A DNA stretch of 64,000 nt. Origin: Nonomuraea sp. NEAU-A123 (lineage in GTDB: Bacteria; Actinomycetota; Actinomycetes; Streptosporangiales; Streptosporangiaceae). Shown here one piece after another: positions 44,372 to 52,979 of the stretch. The stretch is taken from contig NZ_JAHFZZ010000020.1 of NCBI RefSeq assembly GCF_018603905.1, positions 1 to 64,000 on the forward strand, written 5' to 3'. The position numbers and the translations under genes were made by a program. Positions within the stretch are counted from its first letter, which is position 1. Each line of letters opens with the position of its first letter. The notes beneath the pieces are model-generated. The model was given only the letters and a program-made list of their open reading frames with translations, did no database searches and was not told where the DNA came from.

Positions 44372-44387
44372 ACAAGTGTCCACTTGT
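44372..44387. promoter_or_regulatory. Palindrome upstream of proVWX, candidate operator
   Basis: ACAAGTG-TC-CACTTGT is a perfect inverted repeat with 7-bp arms, about 125 bases before the proV start, in an AT-rich stretch. It could be the operator of an unidentified osmotic or choline-type regulator. No regulator gene is adjacent on that strand. Confidence 0.5.
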
Positions 44388-44510
44388 GGGCGTTTGTAGC
44401 GTTCCAAAGCTGTTACAGGCGAGAAGCGCCGATGTCTCTTCAAGGTCACGTCGTTGAGATTTGCGTTATCGAAGACATAGGTTGAGCCCGGTCAAACGAG
44501 GAGGCGAGTT

Positions 44511-45572
44511 GTGGGGGTTTCTCCCGACAGTGCGGCCATCGACGTCAACGGACTGTGGAAGATCTTCGGCCCAAAGGCGGAAAGGGTCCTGAAGTGCGAT
44601 GACAAGTATCTGGAACCCACCGCGCTAAGAGAGAAGACGGGCTGCACCGCCGCCGTCAGAGACGTCAGTTTCGAGGTACGGCCCGGCGAGGTGTTCGTCG
44701 TCATGGGCCTGTCGGGAAGCGGCAAATCCACCCTGGTCCGCTGCCTCACCCGGCTCATCGAGCCGAGCGCGGGCGAGATCAGGATCGACGGCGAGGACAT
44801 CGGCCGCGCCACCCCCGCCCGCTTACGCGAGATCCGCCGCCACCGGGTCAGCATGGTGTTCCAGCACTTCGGCCTGCTCCCCCACCGGCGCGTGATCGAC
44901 AACGTGGCCTACGGCCTGGAGATCCAGGGCGCCGCCAAGGCCGTCAGGCACGCGCGGGCCGGGGAGATCCTCTCCCTCGTCGGCCTCGAGGGGCACGCCG
45001 ACGCCTACCCCGACCAGCTCTCCGGCGGCATGCAGCAGCGGGTCGGCCTGGCCCGCGCGCTCGCCGTCGACCCGCAGGTGATGCTGTTCGACGAACCGTT
45101 CAGCGCGCTCGACCCGCTGATCCGCCGCGACATGCAGGCCGAGGTGATCCGCCTGCACCGCGAGGTCGGCAAGACGATGGTGTTCATCACCCACGACCTG
45201 TCCGAGGCACTCAAGCTGGGCGAACGCATCGCGATCATGCGGGCCGGGTCGATCGTGCAGCTCGGCACGCCAGAGGAGCTGGTGGGCGCGCCGGCCGACG
45301 ACTACGTGGCCGACTTCGTCCGTGACGTGCCCAGGAGCCACGTGCTCACGCTGCGCTGGATCTGCCGGCCGCCCGAGCCCGGCGAGCCCCTCGACGGCCC
45401 GGTCCTGCCCGTCGGCACGGTCATCAAGGACGCGATCGGCGCCACGTCGTCCTCCTCCCGGCCCATCCGGGTGATCGACGGTGACGAGCTGGCTGGAGTC
45501 GTGGACCGGGTGGACATGCTCACCTTCCTCTCGGGCCAGGACTCGGCAGCCGCCGTACGGGCCGGCGCATGA
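44511..45572 (+). CDS. proV: Glycine betaine/proline ABC importer ATPase (ProV/OpuAA)
   Basis: This 353-residue ATPase of the quaternary-amine type has Walker A GLSGSGKST, Q-loop MVFQHFGLLPHRRV, signature LSGGMQQR and Walker B VMLFDEPFSALDPLIRR. A C-terminal CBS-like region follows but looks partial (IRVIDGDELAGVVDRVDML). GTG start with GAGGAGG. It overlaps the permease gene by 4 bases. Confidence 0.93.
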   Translation: MGVSPDSAAIDVNGLWKIFGPKAERVLKCDDKYLEPTALREKTGCTAAVRDVSFEVRPGEVFVVMGLSGSGKSTLVRCLTRLIEPSAGEIRIDGEDIGRATPARLREIRRHRVSMVFQHFGLLPHRRVIDNVAYGLEIQGAAKAVRHARAGEILSLVGLEGHADAYPDQLSGGMQQRVGLARALAVDPQVMLFDEPFSALDPLIRRDMQAEVIRLHREVGKTMVFITHDLSEALKLGERIAIMRAGSIVQLGTPEELVGAPADDYVADFVRDVPRSHVLTLRWICRPPEPGEPLDGPVLPVGTVIKDAIGATSSSSRPIRVIDGDELAGVVDRVDMLTFLSGQDSAAAVRAGA

Positions 45573-47482
45573 GCACCACGGCCATCACCACCCCCTCCAG
45601 GCTGCGTGTGCCCAGGTGGGCGGCCCCGGCGGGGATCGTGGTGCTGTTCGCCGCCGCCTACCTCGTCTTCCGTGACACGGGAACGCTCCCACACGACAAG
45701 TCGGCCCCGCAGTTCCTGGCGATCACCGACCTGCGGGAGTGGATCGACGACCACCGGAACTCCAACCCGCTGTTCCTGTACTTCCTGAACTACATCCGGA
45801 TCTTCGTCGGGTCGGTCTACACGGCCTTCCAGAGCGTGCTGTACGCGCTCGGCTGGCCCGGGCTCATCGGCGTGATGGGCGCGCTGGCCTGGCTGGCGGG
45901 CGGGTGGCGGATCGCGCTGCCGGCAGTCGCCGGGGTCGGCTCGTTCGGGGTGCTCGGCCTCTGGCAGTCGAGCGTCGACACGCTGGCCCTGGTCGCGGCC
46001 TCGGTACTGCTGTCGCTGGCGATCGGGATCCCGCTGGGCGTCTGGGCGGGCCTCTCGCGCGGGGCGCGCAAGGCGATCACCCCGGTCCTCGACGTCATGC
46101 AGATCATGCCGACGTTCGCGTACCTGGCGCCGCTCGTGCTGTTCTTCCACATCGGCGCGCCCGCCGGCGCCATCGCGACGATGATCTACTCGATCCCGCC
46201 GGCCATCCGCATCACCGCGCTGGCCATCGAGCAGGTCTCCCCCACCGCCGTCGAGGCGTCGGCGTCGCTGGGGGCCACGGGGCGCCAGACCCTGTTCAAG
46301 GTCTACCTGCCGCTGGCCAGATCGACGATGGCGCTGGCGGTGAACCAGACCATCATGATGGCGCTGTCGATGGTCGTCATCGCGAACCTCATCTCGGCGC
46401 CGGGCCTGGGCGGCGACATCATCCGGGGCCTGTCGCGCGCGCAGGTCGGCATCATGCTCCCGGCCGGAATCGCGATCGTCGTCATGGCGGTGCTGCTCGA
46501 CCGGATGATGGTCGCCTTGGCGCGTAAAGATCCACACAGCTGGATCGGCCGGGCCCGCTTCATCGGCGCCGCCGCGCTGGCTATCGCCGGGCTGGCCCTG
46601 ACCCCGCTGCTGCCCGCCGAGTGGCCCGACGGCTGGACGGTCAACTTCGTCGTCCAGGTCAACGACGCGGTGCACTGGGCCGAGACGAGCTGGTACGGCG
46701 TCACGACGTTCGTCAAGGACGTCACGACCAGCCTCCTGCTCAACCCGCTGGAGGGCCTGCTCACCTCGGCGCCATGGTGGCTGATCGCCGCCGCCGCGCT
46801 GCTGCTGGCCTGGCGGGTGAGCGGGTTACGGCCGGCGCTCACGGCACTCGGCTGCCTGCTGGCGATCGCGCTGCTCGGTGTCTGGGAGCACGCCATGCAG
46901 ACACTCACCACCGTCGCGGTCGCGGTGCTCGTCACCCTGGCCATCGGCCTGCTGCTGGGCGTGGCGGCCGCGCGGTCGTCCCGATACTCGGCCGTGCAGC
47001 GCCCGATACTCGACGCCGCGCAGACCATGCCCGCCTTCGTCTACCTGCTGCCCGCGCTCGCCCTGTTCGAGACCACCAGGTTCACCGCGATCTTCGCCTC
47101 GGTCATCTACGCGGTGCCCCCGGTCGTGCGCCTGGTCGAGGACGGCATCAGGGCGGTGCCCGCGACCGTGGTGGAGGCGGCCGCGTCCGCCGGGTCCACC
47201 CCGGGCCAGCTCCTGTGGAAGGTGCAACTCCCGATGGCCCGGCGGGCGATCCTGCTGGCCGCCAACCAGGGCATCGTGATGACCCTGGCCATGGTCGTCG
47301 TGGGTGGCCTGGTCGGGGCCGGCGCCCTCGGCTACGACGTGGTCGTGGGCTTCTCCCAGCGGACCGACTTCGGCATGGGGTTCATCGCCGGCATCGCGAC
47401 GGTCCTGCTCGGGGTCATGCTCGACCGCATCACGCAGGGCGCCGACAGGCGCCCTTCCCCCCAAAGAAGGAAGACCACATGA
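45569..47482 (+). CDS. proW: Glycine betaine/proline ABC importer permease, tandem-fused (ProW-ProW)
   Basis: This 637-residue protein contains two complete permease units in one chain. The EAA loops are EASASLGATGRQTLFKVYLP (first half) and EAAASAGSTPGQLLWKVQLP (second half). Each is in a roughly 250-residue membrane domain, joined by a hydrophobic linker region with extra helices. One chain could replace the usual ProW homodimer. Similar fusions are known in actinobacteria. ATG start overlapping proV. Confidence 0.92.
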   Translation: MSTTAITTPSRLRVPRWAAPAGIVVLFAAAYLVFRDTGTLPHDKSAPQFLAITDLREWIDDHRNSNPLFLYFLNYIRIFVGSVYTAFQSVLYALGWPGLIGVMGALAWLAGGWRIALPAVAGVGSFGVLGLWQSSVDTLALVAASVLLSLAIGIPLGVWAGLSRGARKAITPVLDVMQIMPTFAYLAPLVLFFHIGAPAGAIATMIYSIPPAIRITALAIEQVSPTAVEASASLGATGRQTLFKVYLPLARSTMALAVNQTIMMALSMVVIANLISAPGLGGDIIRGLSRAQVGIMLPAGIAIVVMAVLLDRMMVALARKDPHSWIGRARFIGAAALAIAGLALTPLLPAEWPDGWTVNFVVQVNDAVHWAETSWYGVTTFVKDVTTSLLLNPLEGLLTSAPWWLIAAAALLLAWRVSGLRPALTALGCLLAIALLGVWEHAMQTLTTVAVAVLVTLAIGLLLGVAAARSSRYSAVQRPILDAAQTMPAFVYLLPALALFETTRFTAIFASVIYAVPPVVRLVEDGIRAVPATVVEAAASAGSTPGQLLWKVQLPMARRAILLAANQGIVMTLAMVVVGGLVGAGALGYDVVVGFSQRTDFGMGFIAGIATVLLGVMLDRITQGADRRPSPQRRKTT

Positions 47483-48447
47483 AGATTCGCCTGCTCGCAG
47501 GCCTTCTCGCGCTCGGGCTCGCGGCCGCGGGATGCGGTGGCGCCAAGGTCGAAGAGCCGGCCGGCTCCGCCGCGCCGCAAGCCCAGGGCAGCGCCTCGAG
47601 CGCCGGAACCGTCAAGATCGCGATCAATCCGTGGGTGGGCTACGAGGCCAGCGCCAACGTGGTGGCCTACCTGCTGAAGAACGAGCTCCACTACGACGTC
47701 CAGCTCCCGGAGATCAAGGAACAGCTCGCCTGGGAGGGCTTCGAGACCGGCGACGTGGACGTCATCATCGAGAACTGGGGCCACCCGGACCTGGTGAAGA
47801 AGTTCATCGACGAGAAGAAGGTCGCCCAGTCCGCGGGCTCGACCGGCAACAAGGGCGTCATCGGCTGGTACGTGCCCAAGTGGATGGCCGACAAGTACCC
47901 GGACATCACCGACTACAAGCACCTGAACAAGTACGCCGGCCTGTTCAAGACGTCGGAGTCCGGCGGCAAGGGCCAGCTCCTCGACGGCGACCCGAGCTAT
48001 GTCACCAACGACGAGGCCCTGGTCAAGAACCTCAAACTGAACTTCAAGGTGGTCACGGGCGGCAGCGAGGCGGCCCTGCTCAAGTCGGCGACCCAGGCGC
48101 AGGAGCAGCAGAAGGCGCTGCTGTTCTACTTCTGGACCCCGCACTGGCTCTTCGACAAGGTCGATCTCGTACGCGTGAACCTGCCCGCCTACACCGCGGG
48201 CTGCGACGCCGACGCCAAGAAGGTCGCCTGCGACTACGCGGAGCTGGACCTCGACAAGATCGTGAGCAAGAAGTTCGCCGACACCGGCGGCAAGGCCTAC
48301 GACCTGGTCAAGAACTTCAACTGGACCAACGAGGACCAGAACGCCGTCGCCAACGACATGACCAACGGCGGCATGACCGGCGAGCAGGCCGCCAAGAAGT
48401 GGATCGAGGCCAACACCGCCAAGTGGCAGGCGTGGATCCCCAAGTAA
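47479..48447 (+). CDS. proX: Glycine betaine substrate-binding lipoprotein (ProX/OpuAC-like), copy 1
   Basis: This 322-residue lipoprotein (lipobox AAAGC) has the OpuAC fold: VKIAINPWVGYEASANVVAYLL, DVDVIIENWGH, GVIGWYVPKWM, LLFYFWTPHWLF and an AGCDADAKKVACDY disulfide candidate. Aromatic residues Trp/Tyr in these boxes fit cation-pi binding of a quaternary amine. It overlaps the permease stop (ATGA) with AAGAAGG upstream. Confidence 0.92.
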   Translation: MKIRLLAGLLALGLAAAGCGGAKVEEPAGSAAPQAQGSASSAGTVKIAINPWVGYEASANVVAYLLKNELHYDVQLPEIKEQLAWEGFETGDVDVIIENWGHPDLVKKFIDEKKVAQSAGSTGNKGVIGWYVPKWMADKYPDITDYKHLNKYAGLFKTSESGGKGQLLDGDPSYVTNDEALVKNLKLNFKVVTGGSEAALLKSATQAQEQQKALLFYFWTPHWLFDKVDLVRVNLPAYTAGCDADAKKVACDYAELDLDKIVSKKFADTGGKAYDLVKNFNWTNEDQNAVANDMTNGGMTGEQAAKKWIEANTAKWQAWIPK

Positions 48448-48510
48448 CCCCTCTTGACCGTGACCCCCTCTGACCGCGGCCCCCGGCGGGCCGCGGTCGT
48501 GGAGCCTCTC

Positions 48511-49446
48511 ATGCGAACCAACACGATCGCGGGGCCGCTGGTGGCGGCCCTGTTGCTGACGGCCTGTTCCAGTGGAGAGCCGTCGCCCGCCCCAGGGTCG
48601 AAGGGCACGGTGCACATCGACATCCACGGGTGGGTCGGCTACGAGGCCCAGGCCGCCGTGCTGGCCTACCTGCTCGAACACGAGCTGGGCTATGACGTCA
48701 AGAAGCGCAAGATGAAAGAGGAGGATTCCTGGAAAGACTTCGGGACCGGCAAGGTCGACGTGATCGTCGAGAATTGGGGCCACAATGATCTTAAGAAGAA
48801 GTACATCGAGGACGAGAAGGTCGCGATCTCGGCGGGTCTCACCGGAAACAAAGGGGTGATCGGATGGTACGTCCCCCAGTGGATGGTCAAGCAATATCCG
48901 GACATCACCAACTGGCGGAGCCTGAACAAGTATTCGAGCCTTTTTCGGACCGCTAAATCTGGAAATTCCGGTCAGGTACTCGATGGCGATCCGTCGTTCG
49001 TCACCTATGACGAGGCGCTCGTGAAGAACCTCGGTCTCGATTACCGAGTCGTCTACTCCGGCAGCGAAGACGCGTTGATCAAGGCGGCACAGACGGCGAC
49101 CAAGAACAGGAAGCCGGTGCTGATGTATTTCTACGAACCCCAGTGGCTGTTCACCAAGGTCAAACTCGTCAAGATCAACCTGCCCGCCTATTCGATAGGC
49201 TGCGACGCCGTCGCGGCCAAGGTCGCCTGCGACTACCCGCCGTACCTGCTCGACAAGATCGTGAGCAGGAGCTTCGCCGCGACCGGCGGCCGGGCGTACG
49301 ACCTGGTCCGCAACTTCACCTGGACCAACGACAACCAGAACGCGGTCGCCAGCGACATGATCAACGGCAAGATGACCGCCGACCAGGCCGCCAAGAAGTG
49401 GGTCGACGAGAACAAGATCGTGTGGCAGGACTGGATCCCCCGTTGA
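48511..49446 (+). CDS. Second OpuAC-like substrate-binding lipoprotein, paralogue of the preceding gene
   Basis: This 311-residue lipoprotein (lipobox LLTAC) is collinear with the previous gene (VHIDIHGWVGYEAQAAVLAYLL, DVIVENWGH, GVIGWYVPQWM, LMYFYEPQWLF, IGCDAVAAKVACDY). The ATG at 48511 has GGAG upstream. The first half (about 48680-48980) has clearly lower GC and more A/T-ending codons than the neighbours, which suggests either transfer from another lineage or relaxed codon selection. It may let one transporter serve two ligands. Confidence 0.9.
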   Translation: MRTNTIAGPLVAALLLTACSSGEPSPAPGSKGTVHIDIHGWVGYEAQAAVLAYLLEHELGYDVKKRKMKEEDSWKDFGTGKVDVIVENWGHNDLKKKYIEDEKVAISAGLTGNKGVIGWYVPQWMVKQYPDITNWRSLNKYSSLFRTAKSGNSGQVLDGDPSFVTYDEALVKNLGLDYRVVYSGSEDALIKAAQTATKNRKPVLMYFYEPQWLFTKVKLVKINLPAYSIGCDAVAAKVACDYPPYLLDKIVSRSFAATGGRAYDLVRNFTWTNDNQNAVASDMINGKMTADQAAKKWVDENKIVWQDWIPR

Positions 49447-49473
49447 GCCGGCCGCCCGGCCGACCCCCGGGGG

Positions 49474-50289
49474 TCACCGGTCCAGGCGCTGGTAGAGGCG
49501 GACCGACAGGACGAAGAAGACCGCGGTGATCGCCAGCGGCCAGACGATCGCCATCGTCACCGCGTGCTGGGCCACCCACGAGTCGCCGCCCCAGCCGGGA
49601 TTGCCGAATAGCTCCCGCGCCGCCGCGACGGTCGACGACAGGGGGTTCCACTCGGAGACGGCGCCCAGCCAGCCCGGCATGGTGCCCGGGGCGACGAAGG
49701 CGTTCGACAGGAAGCCGATCGGAAACTCCAGCGTCTGGATGGCCGTCACCGCCCCCGGATCCTTGGCCACCAGCCCGAGGTACATCCCCGCCCACAACAG
49801 GGCGAAGCGCAGCCACAGCAGCAGCCCCACGGCCCCGAGCGCCCCGCCCAGGCTCGCCGGGCGCCAGCCCACCGCGAACCCGCAAGCCAGCATGCCCGCC
49901 AGGACCAGCACCGAGTTGAGCAGATCGGCGACTGCCCGGCCGATCAGGACGGCCGACGGGGCCATCGGCATGGACCGGAACCGGTCGGTCACGCCACGGG
50001 AGAGGTCCGTGGTGACCGCGACCATGGTGGCGCCCAGTCCGAACAGCATCGTCATGCCGTACATGCCGGGCATGAGGAAGGCGAAGTAGTCGGCCCCGTC
50101 CGGCACGTCCACCGCGCCGCCGAACAGGTAGCCGAACGCCAAGGCGATCACCACGGGGAAGGCGACCCCGAACACGATCGTCATGGGCTGGGCGATCCAG
50201 TGGATCAGGTCACGCCGGGCGACCGACCAGCCGTCGGCCAGCGCCCAGCGCAGCCGGGTGAACGGCGGGTCCATGGTCAGTTCGGTCAT
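49474..50289 (-). CDS. ABC-2 type permease (DrrB-like)
   Basis: This 271-residue ABC-2 membrane protein has about six helices and the family region VTDRFRSMPMAPSAVLIGRAVADLLNS. It follows the ATPase gene by 25 bases and ends near a GC-rich palindrome shared with the convergent binding-protein gene. It exports an unknown compound, possibly a drug. Confidence 0.9.
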   Translation of the reverse strand: MTELTMDPPFTRLRWALADGWSVARRDLIHWIAQPMTIVFGVAFPVVIALAFGYLFGGAVDVPDGADYFAFLMPGMYGMTMLFGLGATMVAVTTDLSRGVTDRFRSMPMAPSAVLIGRAVADLLNSVLVLAGMLACGFAVGWRPASLGGALGAVGLLLWLRFALLWAGMYLGLVAKDPGAVTAIQTLEFPIGFLSNAFVAPGTMPGWLGAVSEWNPLSSTVAAARELFGNPGWGGDSWVAQHAVTMAIVWPLAITAVFFVLSVRLYQRLDR

Positions 50290-50314
50290 GTCGCACTCCT
50301 GTCGTTGATGGGAT

Positions 50315-51238
50315 TCACGCGGCGGTGAGGCTCAGGAAGACCTCATCGAGCGTCGGCCTGCGCAGCGCGATGTCCTCGGCCTCGATGTCCGCGGCCGAGA
50401 ACGCCGCCAGGACCTCCGTGAGCGCCTGGACCCGCTCGACCACCGGCGCGCTGACGTGGCGGGTGTCCTGATCGACTTCAGCGGGCGCGGCGGCCACCCT
50501 GCCGACGATCCCGGCGGCCTCGGACAGCCGCGCCGCGTCCCTGACGACCACGTCGAGCCGGTCGCCGCCGAGCTTGGACTTGAGCTCGCCCGGCGTGCCC
50601 TCGGCGACGACCCTGCCGGTGTCGATGACCGAGACGCGGTCCGCGAGCTGGTCGGCCTCCTCCAGGTACTGGGTGGTGAGCAGCACCGTGGTGCCGGTGG
50701 AGACCAGGGCGCGCACCGCCTTCCACACCTCGCCGCGGCTGCGCGGGTCGAGCCCCGTGGTGGGCTCGTCGAGGAAGAGCACGGGCGGAGAGAGGATCAT
50801 GCTGGCCGCCAGGTCGAGCCGGCGCCGCATGCCGCCCGAGTACTCCTTGACCGGGCCCGGATGCTCCAGGCCGAACGTGTCCAGCAGCTCGGCGGCCCTG
50901 GCTCGGGCCGCGCGGGCGTCCAGGTGGTAGAGGCGGCCGAACAGTTCCAGGTTCTGTGTGCCGGTCAGCACCTCGTCCACCGCCGCGTGCTGGCCGACCA
51001 GGCCGATGCTCCGCCGTACGAGCCGGGGGCGGGCCGCCACGTCGAACCCCGCCACCTCCGCGCGGCCGCCGTCCGGGCGCAGGAGCGTGGTGAGGATCCG
51101 GACGGCCGTGGTCTTGCCCGCGCCGTTCGGGCCGAGCAGGCCGCAGACCGTGCCCTCGGCGACCTCGAGGTCGAAGCCGTCAAGGGCCGTCTTCTTGCCG
51201 TACGTCTTGCGCAGCCCCTGTGCGAGTACCGCCGCCAT
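50315..51238 (-). CDS. ABC-2 type ATPase (DrrA-like)
   Basis: This 307-residue ATPase starts at ATG 51238 with AGAGGAGG. Walker A is GPNGAGKTT, the signature is YSGGMRRR, Walker B is VLFLDEPTTGLDPRSR, and a C-terminal DrrA-type domain ends RRPTLDEVFLSLT. It is transcribed from the divergent operator region shared with the TetR gene. Confidence 0.93.
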   Translation of the reverse strand: MAAVLAQGLRKTYGKKTALDGFDLEVAEGTVCGLLGPNGAGKTTAVRILTTLLRPDGGRAEVAGFDVAARPRLVRRSIGLVGQHAAVDEVLTGTQNLELFGRLYHLDARAARARAAELLDTFGLEHPGPVKEYSGGMRRRLDLAASMILSPPVLFLDEPTTGLDPRSRGEVWKAVRALVSTGTTVLLTTQYLEEADQLADRVSVIDTGRVVAEGTPGELKSKLGGDRLDVVVRDAARLSEAAGIVGRVAAAPAEVDQDTRHVSAPVVERVQALTEVLAAFSAADIEAEDIALRRPTLDEVFLSLTAA

Positions 51239-51256
51239 TGCGCCTCCTCTAATTCC

Positions 51257-51313
51257 GTACGGCGTACCGTACAACATACGGTTCGAGAAACGCAACCGTA
51301 CGGTGTACCGTAC
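51257..51313. promoter_or_regulatory. Twin palindromic operators for the TetR regulator
   Basis: GTACGGCGTACCGTAC at 51257-51272 and GTACGGTGTACCGTAC at 51298-51313 have perfect 6-bp arms and are 41 bp apart centre to centre, about four helical turns. They lie between the divergent drrA-like and tetR genes, 19 bases from the ATPase start and 4 from the TetR start. They almost certainly bind the TetR protein and shut off both genes. Confidence 0.88.
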
Positions 51314-51317
51314 GAGT

Positions 51318-52088
51318 GTGACGATCGAGTACTCCGGCAAGGGCGACCCGGCGCGCAGCCTGGCGCTGCTCTGGCGCACCAGCGAGCGGACCAGCCGCAG
51401 GGGCAAGCCCGACCTGAGCGTCGACCGGATCGTGCGCGCCGCCATCGAGGTGGCCGACGCCGAAGGCCTCCAGGCGCTGTCGATGCGCCGCGTCGCCGAG
51501 CGGCTCGGGGTCGGCACGATGTCGCTCTACACGTATGTGCCGGGCAAGCCGGAGCTGCTCGACGTCATGCTCGACACCGTCTACGGCGAGACCGCGAGGC
51601 CGGAGGACGTGCCAGGCGGCTGGCGGCCCAGGCTGACACTGGTCGCCAGGGAGAACTGGGCGCTCTACCAGCGCCACCCCTGGCTCCTGCAGGTGGCGAC
51701 CAGCCGCCCGGTGCTGGGGCCGAACGTCACGGCCAAGTACGACTACGAGCTGCGTGCCGTCGACGGCATCGGGCTGACGGACGTGGAGATGGACTCGGTG
51801 ATCACCCTGGTGACCGGGTTCGTGCACGGCACGGCCAGGGGGGCGGTGGAGGCCGCGCAGGCGGAGAGCCAGACCGGGCTGACCGACGAGCAGTGGTGGG
51901 CGGCGCACGCGCCGTTCCTCAGCCGGATCGCCGACGCATCGCAGTGGCCAACGGCCTCCCGCGTCGGCCAGGCCGCAGCCGAAGCCCTGGGCAGCGCGTA
52001 CAGCGCCGACCACGCCTTCGAATTCGGCCTGGAACGCATCCTCGACGGCATCGACACACTGATCAGCCACCGATCCGCATCAGCCTGA
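51318..52088 (+). CDS. TetR-family regulator with tetracycline-repressor-type C-terminal domain
   Basis: This 256-residue regulator has a helix-turn-helix (DAEGLQALSMRRVAERLGVGTMSLYTYVPGK) followed by a TetR_C-type domain (LTLVARENWALYQRHPWLLQVA). I chose GTG 51318, 4 bases past the second operator, so the operator may cover its promoter. It is the probable repressor of the adjacent drrAB-like exporter and of itself. Confidence 0.9.
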   Translation: MTIEYSGKGDPARSLALLWRTSERTSRRGKPDLSVDRIVRAAIEVADAEGLQALSMRRVAERLGVGTMSLYTYVPGKPELLDVMLDTVYGETARPEDVPGGWRPRLTLVARENWALYQRHPWLLQVATSRPVLGPNVTAKYDYELRAVDGIGLTDVEMDSVITLVTGFVHGTARGAVEAAQAESQTGLTDEQWWAAHAPFLSRIADASQWPTASRVGQAAAEALGSAYSADHAFEFGLERILDGIDTLISHRSASA

Positions 52089-52218
52089 CAACCCCCGCCC
52101 TGCCGACACCGCTACCCCCCACCACCAGAAGGACCCCAGCGATCGCCGCCCCCTCCCCAGAAGGACCCCAGCCGAAGTACGGCGGGAAGTGCGGATACAT
52201 GGGGCAGTCGTACCGGGA

Positions 52219-52971
52219 CTAGCGGTCGGCCACTTCCTTGACGGAGGACGGGCGACGAAGCTCCGGCGGCCCCGCGGCGGCGAGCGCGATGCCGAGTTGC
52301 CGCTCCGTAGGCGGCACGGTCCAGGTCAGTCCAGCCCCGCCGTTGGCGATCACGCTCGTCAGCAGGCTGCGGAGCACCACCTCGCCGGGCGCCCCCGGCT
52401 GCCGCGCCCGCGACTCGTCGTACTGGTCGCGGATCCGGGCCAGGTCGAGCAGCATCGTGGTGCCCGGCAGCCCGTCGCCCAGCACAGCGACCTCCAGCGC
52501 ACCCAGGCCACCGGCATCGGACCAGGCGCCGATGCCCGCCGCTCCCTGAGGGCAGACGATCTCGCGCACCTCGTCGGCGAAGCGCCCGCCGTCCGCCCAA
52601 CCTGCCCGCAGATGCAGCACGCCCGGCTCCTCGGCGGCCAGGAACTCCGCCATCAGCTCACCGACCGTGGTCTGCGGATCGTGCATGGCCGCCTGCCCGC
52701 GGGCGGCGAACCGGTCGGCGAGCAGGTCGAGCGAGATGAGCCGCGGCGGCTCGAACACGGTCAGGACCCCGGACTCCCCGCCGAGGTCAACCGGCGTCCC
52801 CGCGTCGGCGAAGGCCCTCAGCCCCTCCAGCAACGCGGTCGCGCCCTCGTCCCCCAGCCGCGCCTCCCAGCCCGGCCTGCGCTCGGCCGCCGGCCCACCG
52901 TCGGCCGCGTCACGGCGGAACCACCAGACGGCCACGCCGATCACCACGGCGGCGGCGAGCGCGATCCACAT
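52219..52971 (-). CDS. Membrane-anchored protein of unknown function, fifth gene of conservon 4
   Basis: This 250-residue protein starts at ATG 52971, only 8 bases after the cvnD4 stop, so it is very likely in the conservon operon. It has one N-terminal helix (about residues 2-17, IALAAAVVIGVAVWWF) with no cleavage motif, then a soluble domain with no family that I recognise (SLDLLADRFAARGQAAMHD, VLHLRAGWADGGRFADEV). Composition and codon use are like those of its neighbours. The topology suggests the soluble part faces the cytoplasm or the cell exterior; the sequence does not settle which. Confidence 0.78.
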   Translation of the reverse strand: MWIALAAAVVIGVAVWWFRRDAADGGPAAERRPGWEARLGDEGATALLEGLRAFADAGTPVDLGGESGVLTVFEPPRLISLDLLADRFAARGQAAMHDPQTTVGELMAEFLAAEEPGVLHLRAGWADGGRFADEVREIVCPQGAAGIGAWSDAGGLGALEVAVLGDGLPGTTMLLDLARIRDQYDESRARQPGAPGEVVLRSLLTSVIANGGAGLTWTVPPTERQLGIALAAAGPPELRRPSSVKEVADR

Positions 52972-52979
52972 GCTGCCTG

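Larger units (their letters stand above)
44164..44510. other. Divergent regulatory region between conservon 3 and proVWX
   Basis: These 347 bases hold the cvnA3 upstream motif (44239-44279) on the conservon side and a 16-bp palindrome (44372-44387) on the transporter side. The section 44280-44480 is notably AT-richer than the neighbouring genes, as expected for promoters. A GAGGAGG ribosome site lies 6 bases before the proV GTG. No gene is seen. Confidence 0.75.

Noticed and set aside
49462..49475. GC-rich palindrome GACCCCCGGGGGTC between the betaine-binding and ABC-2 permease genes as a terminator
   Set aside because: It has no loop and overlaps the permease stop codon, so a terminator call is too weak, although it lies between convergent genes.
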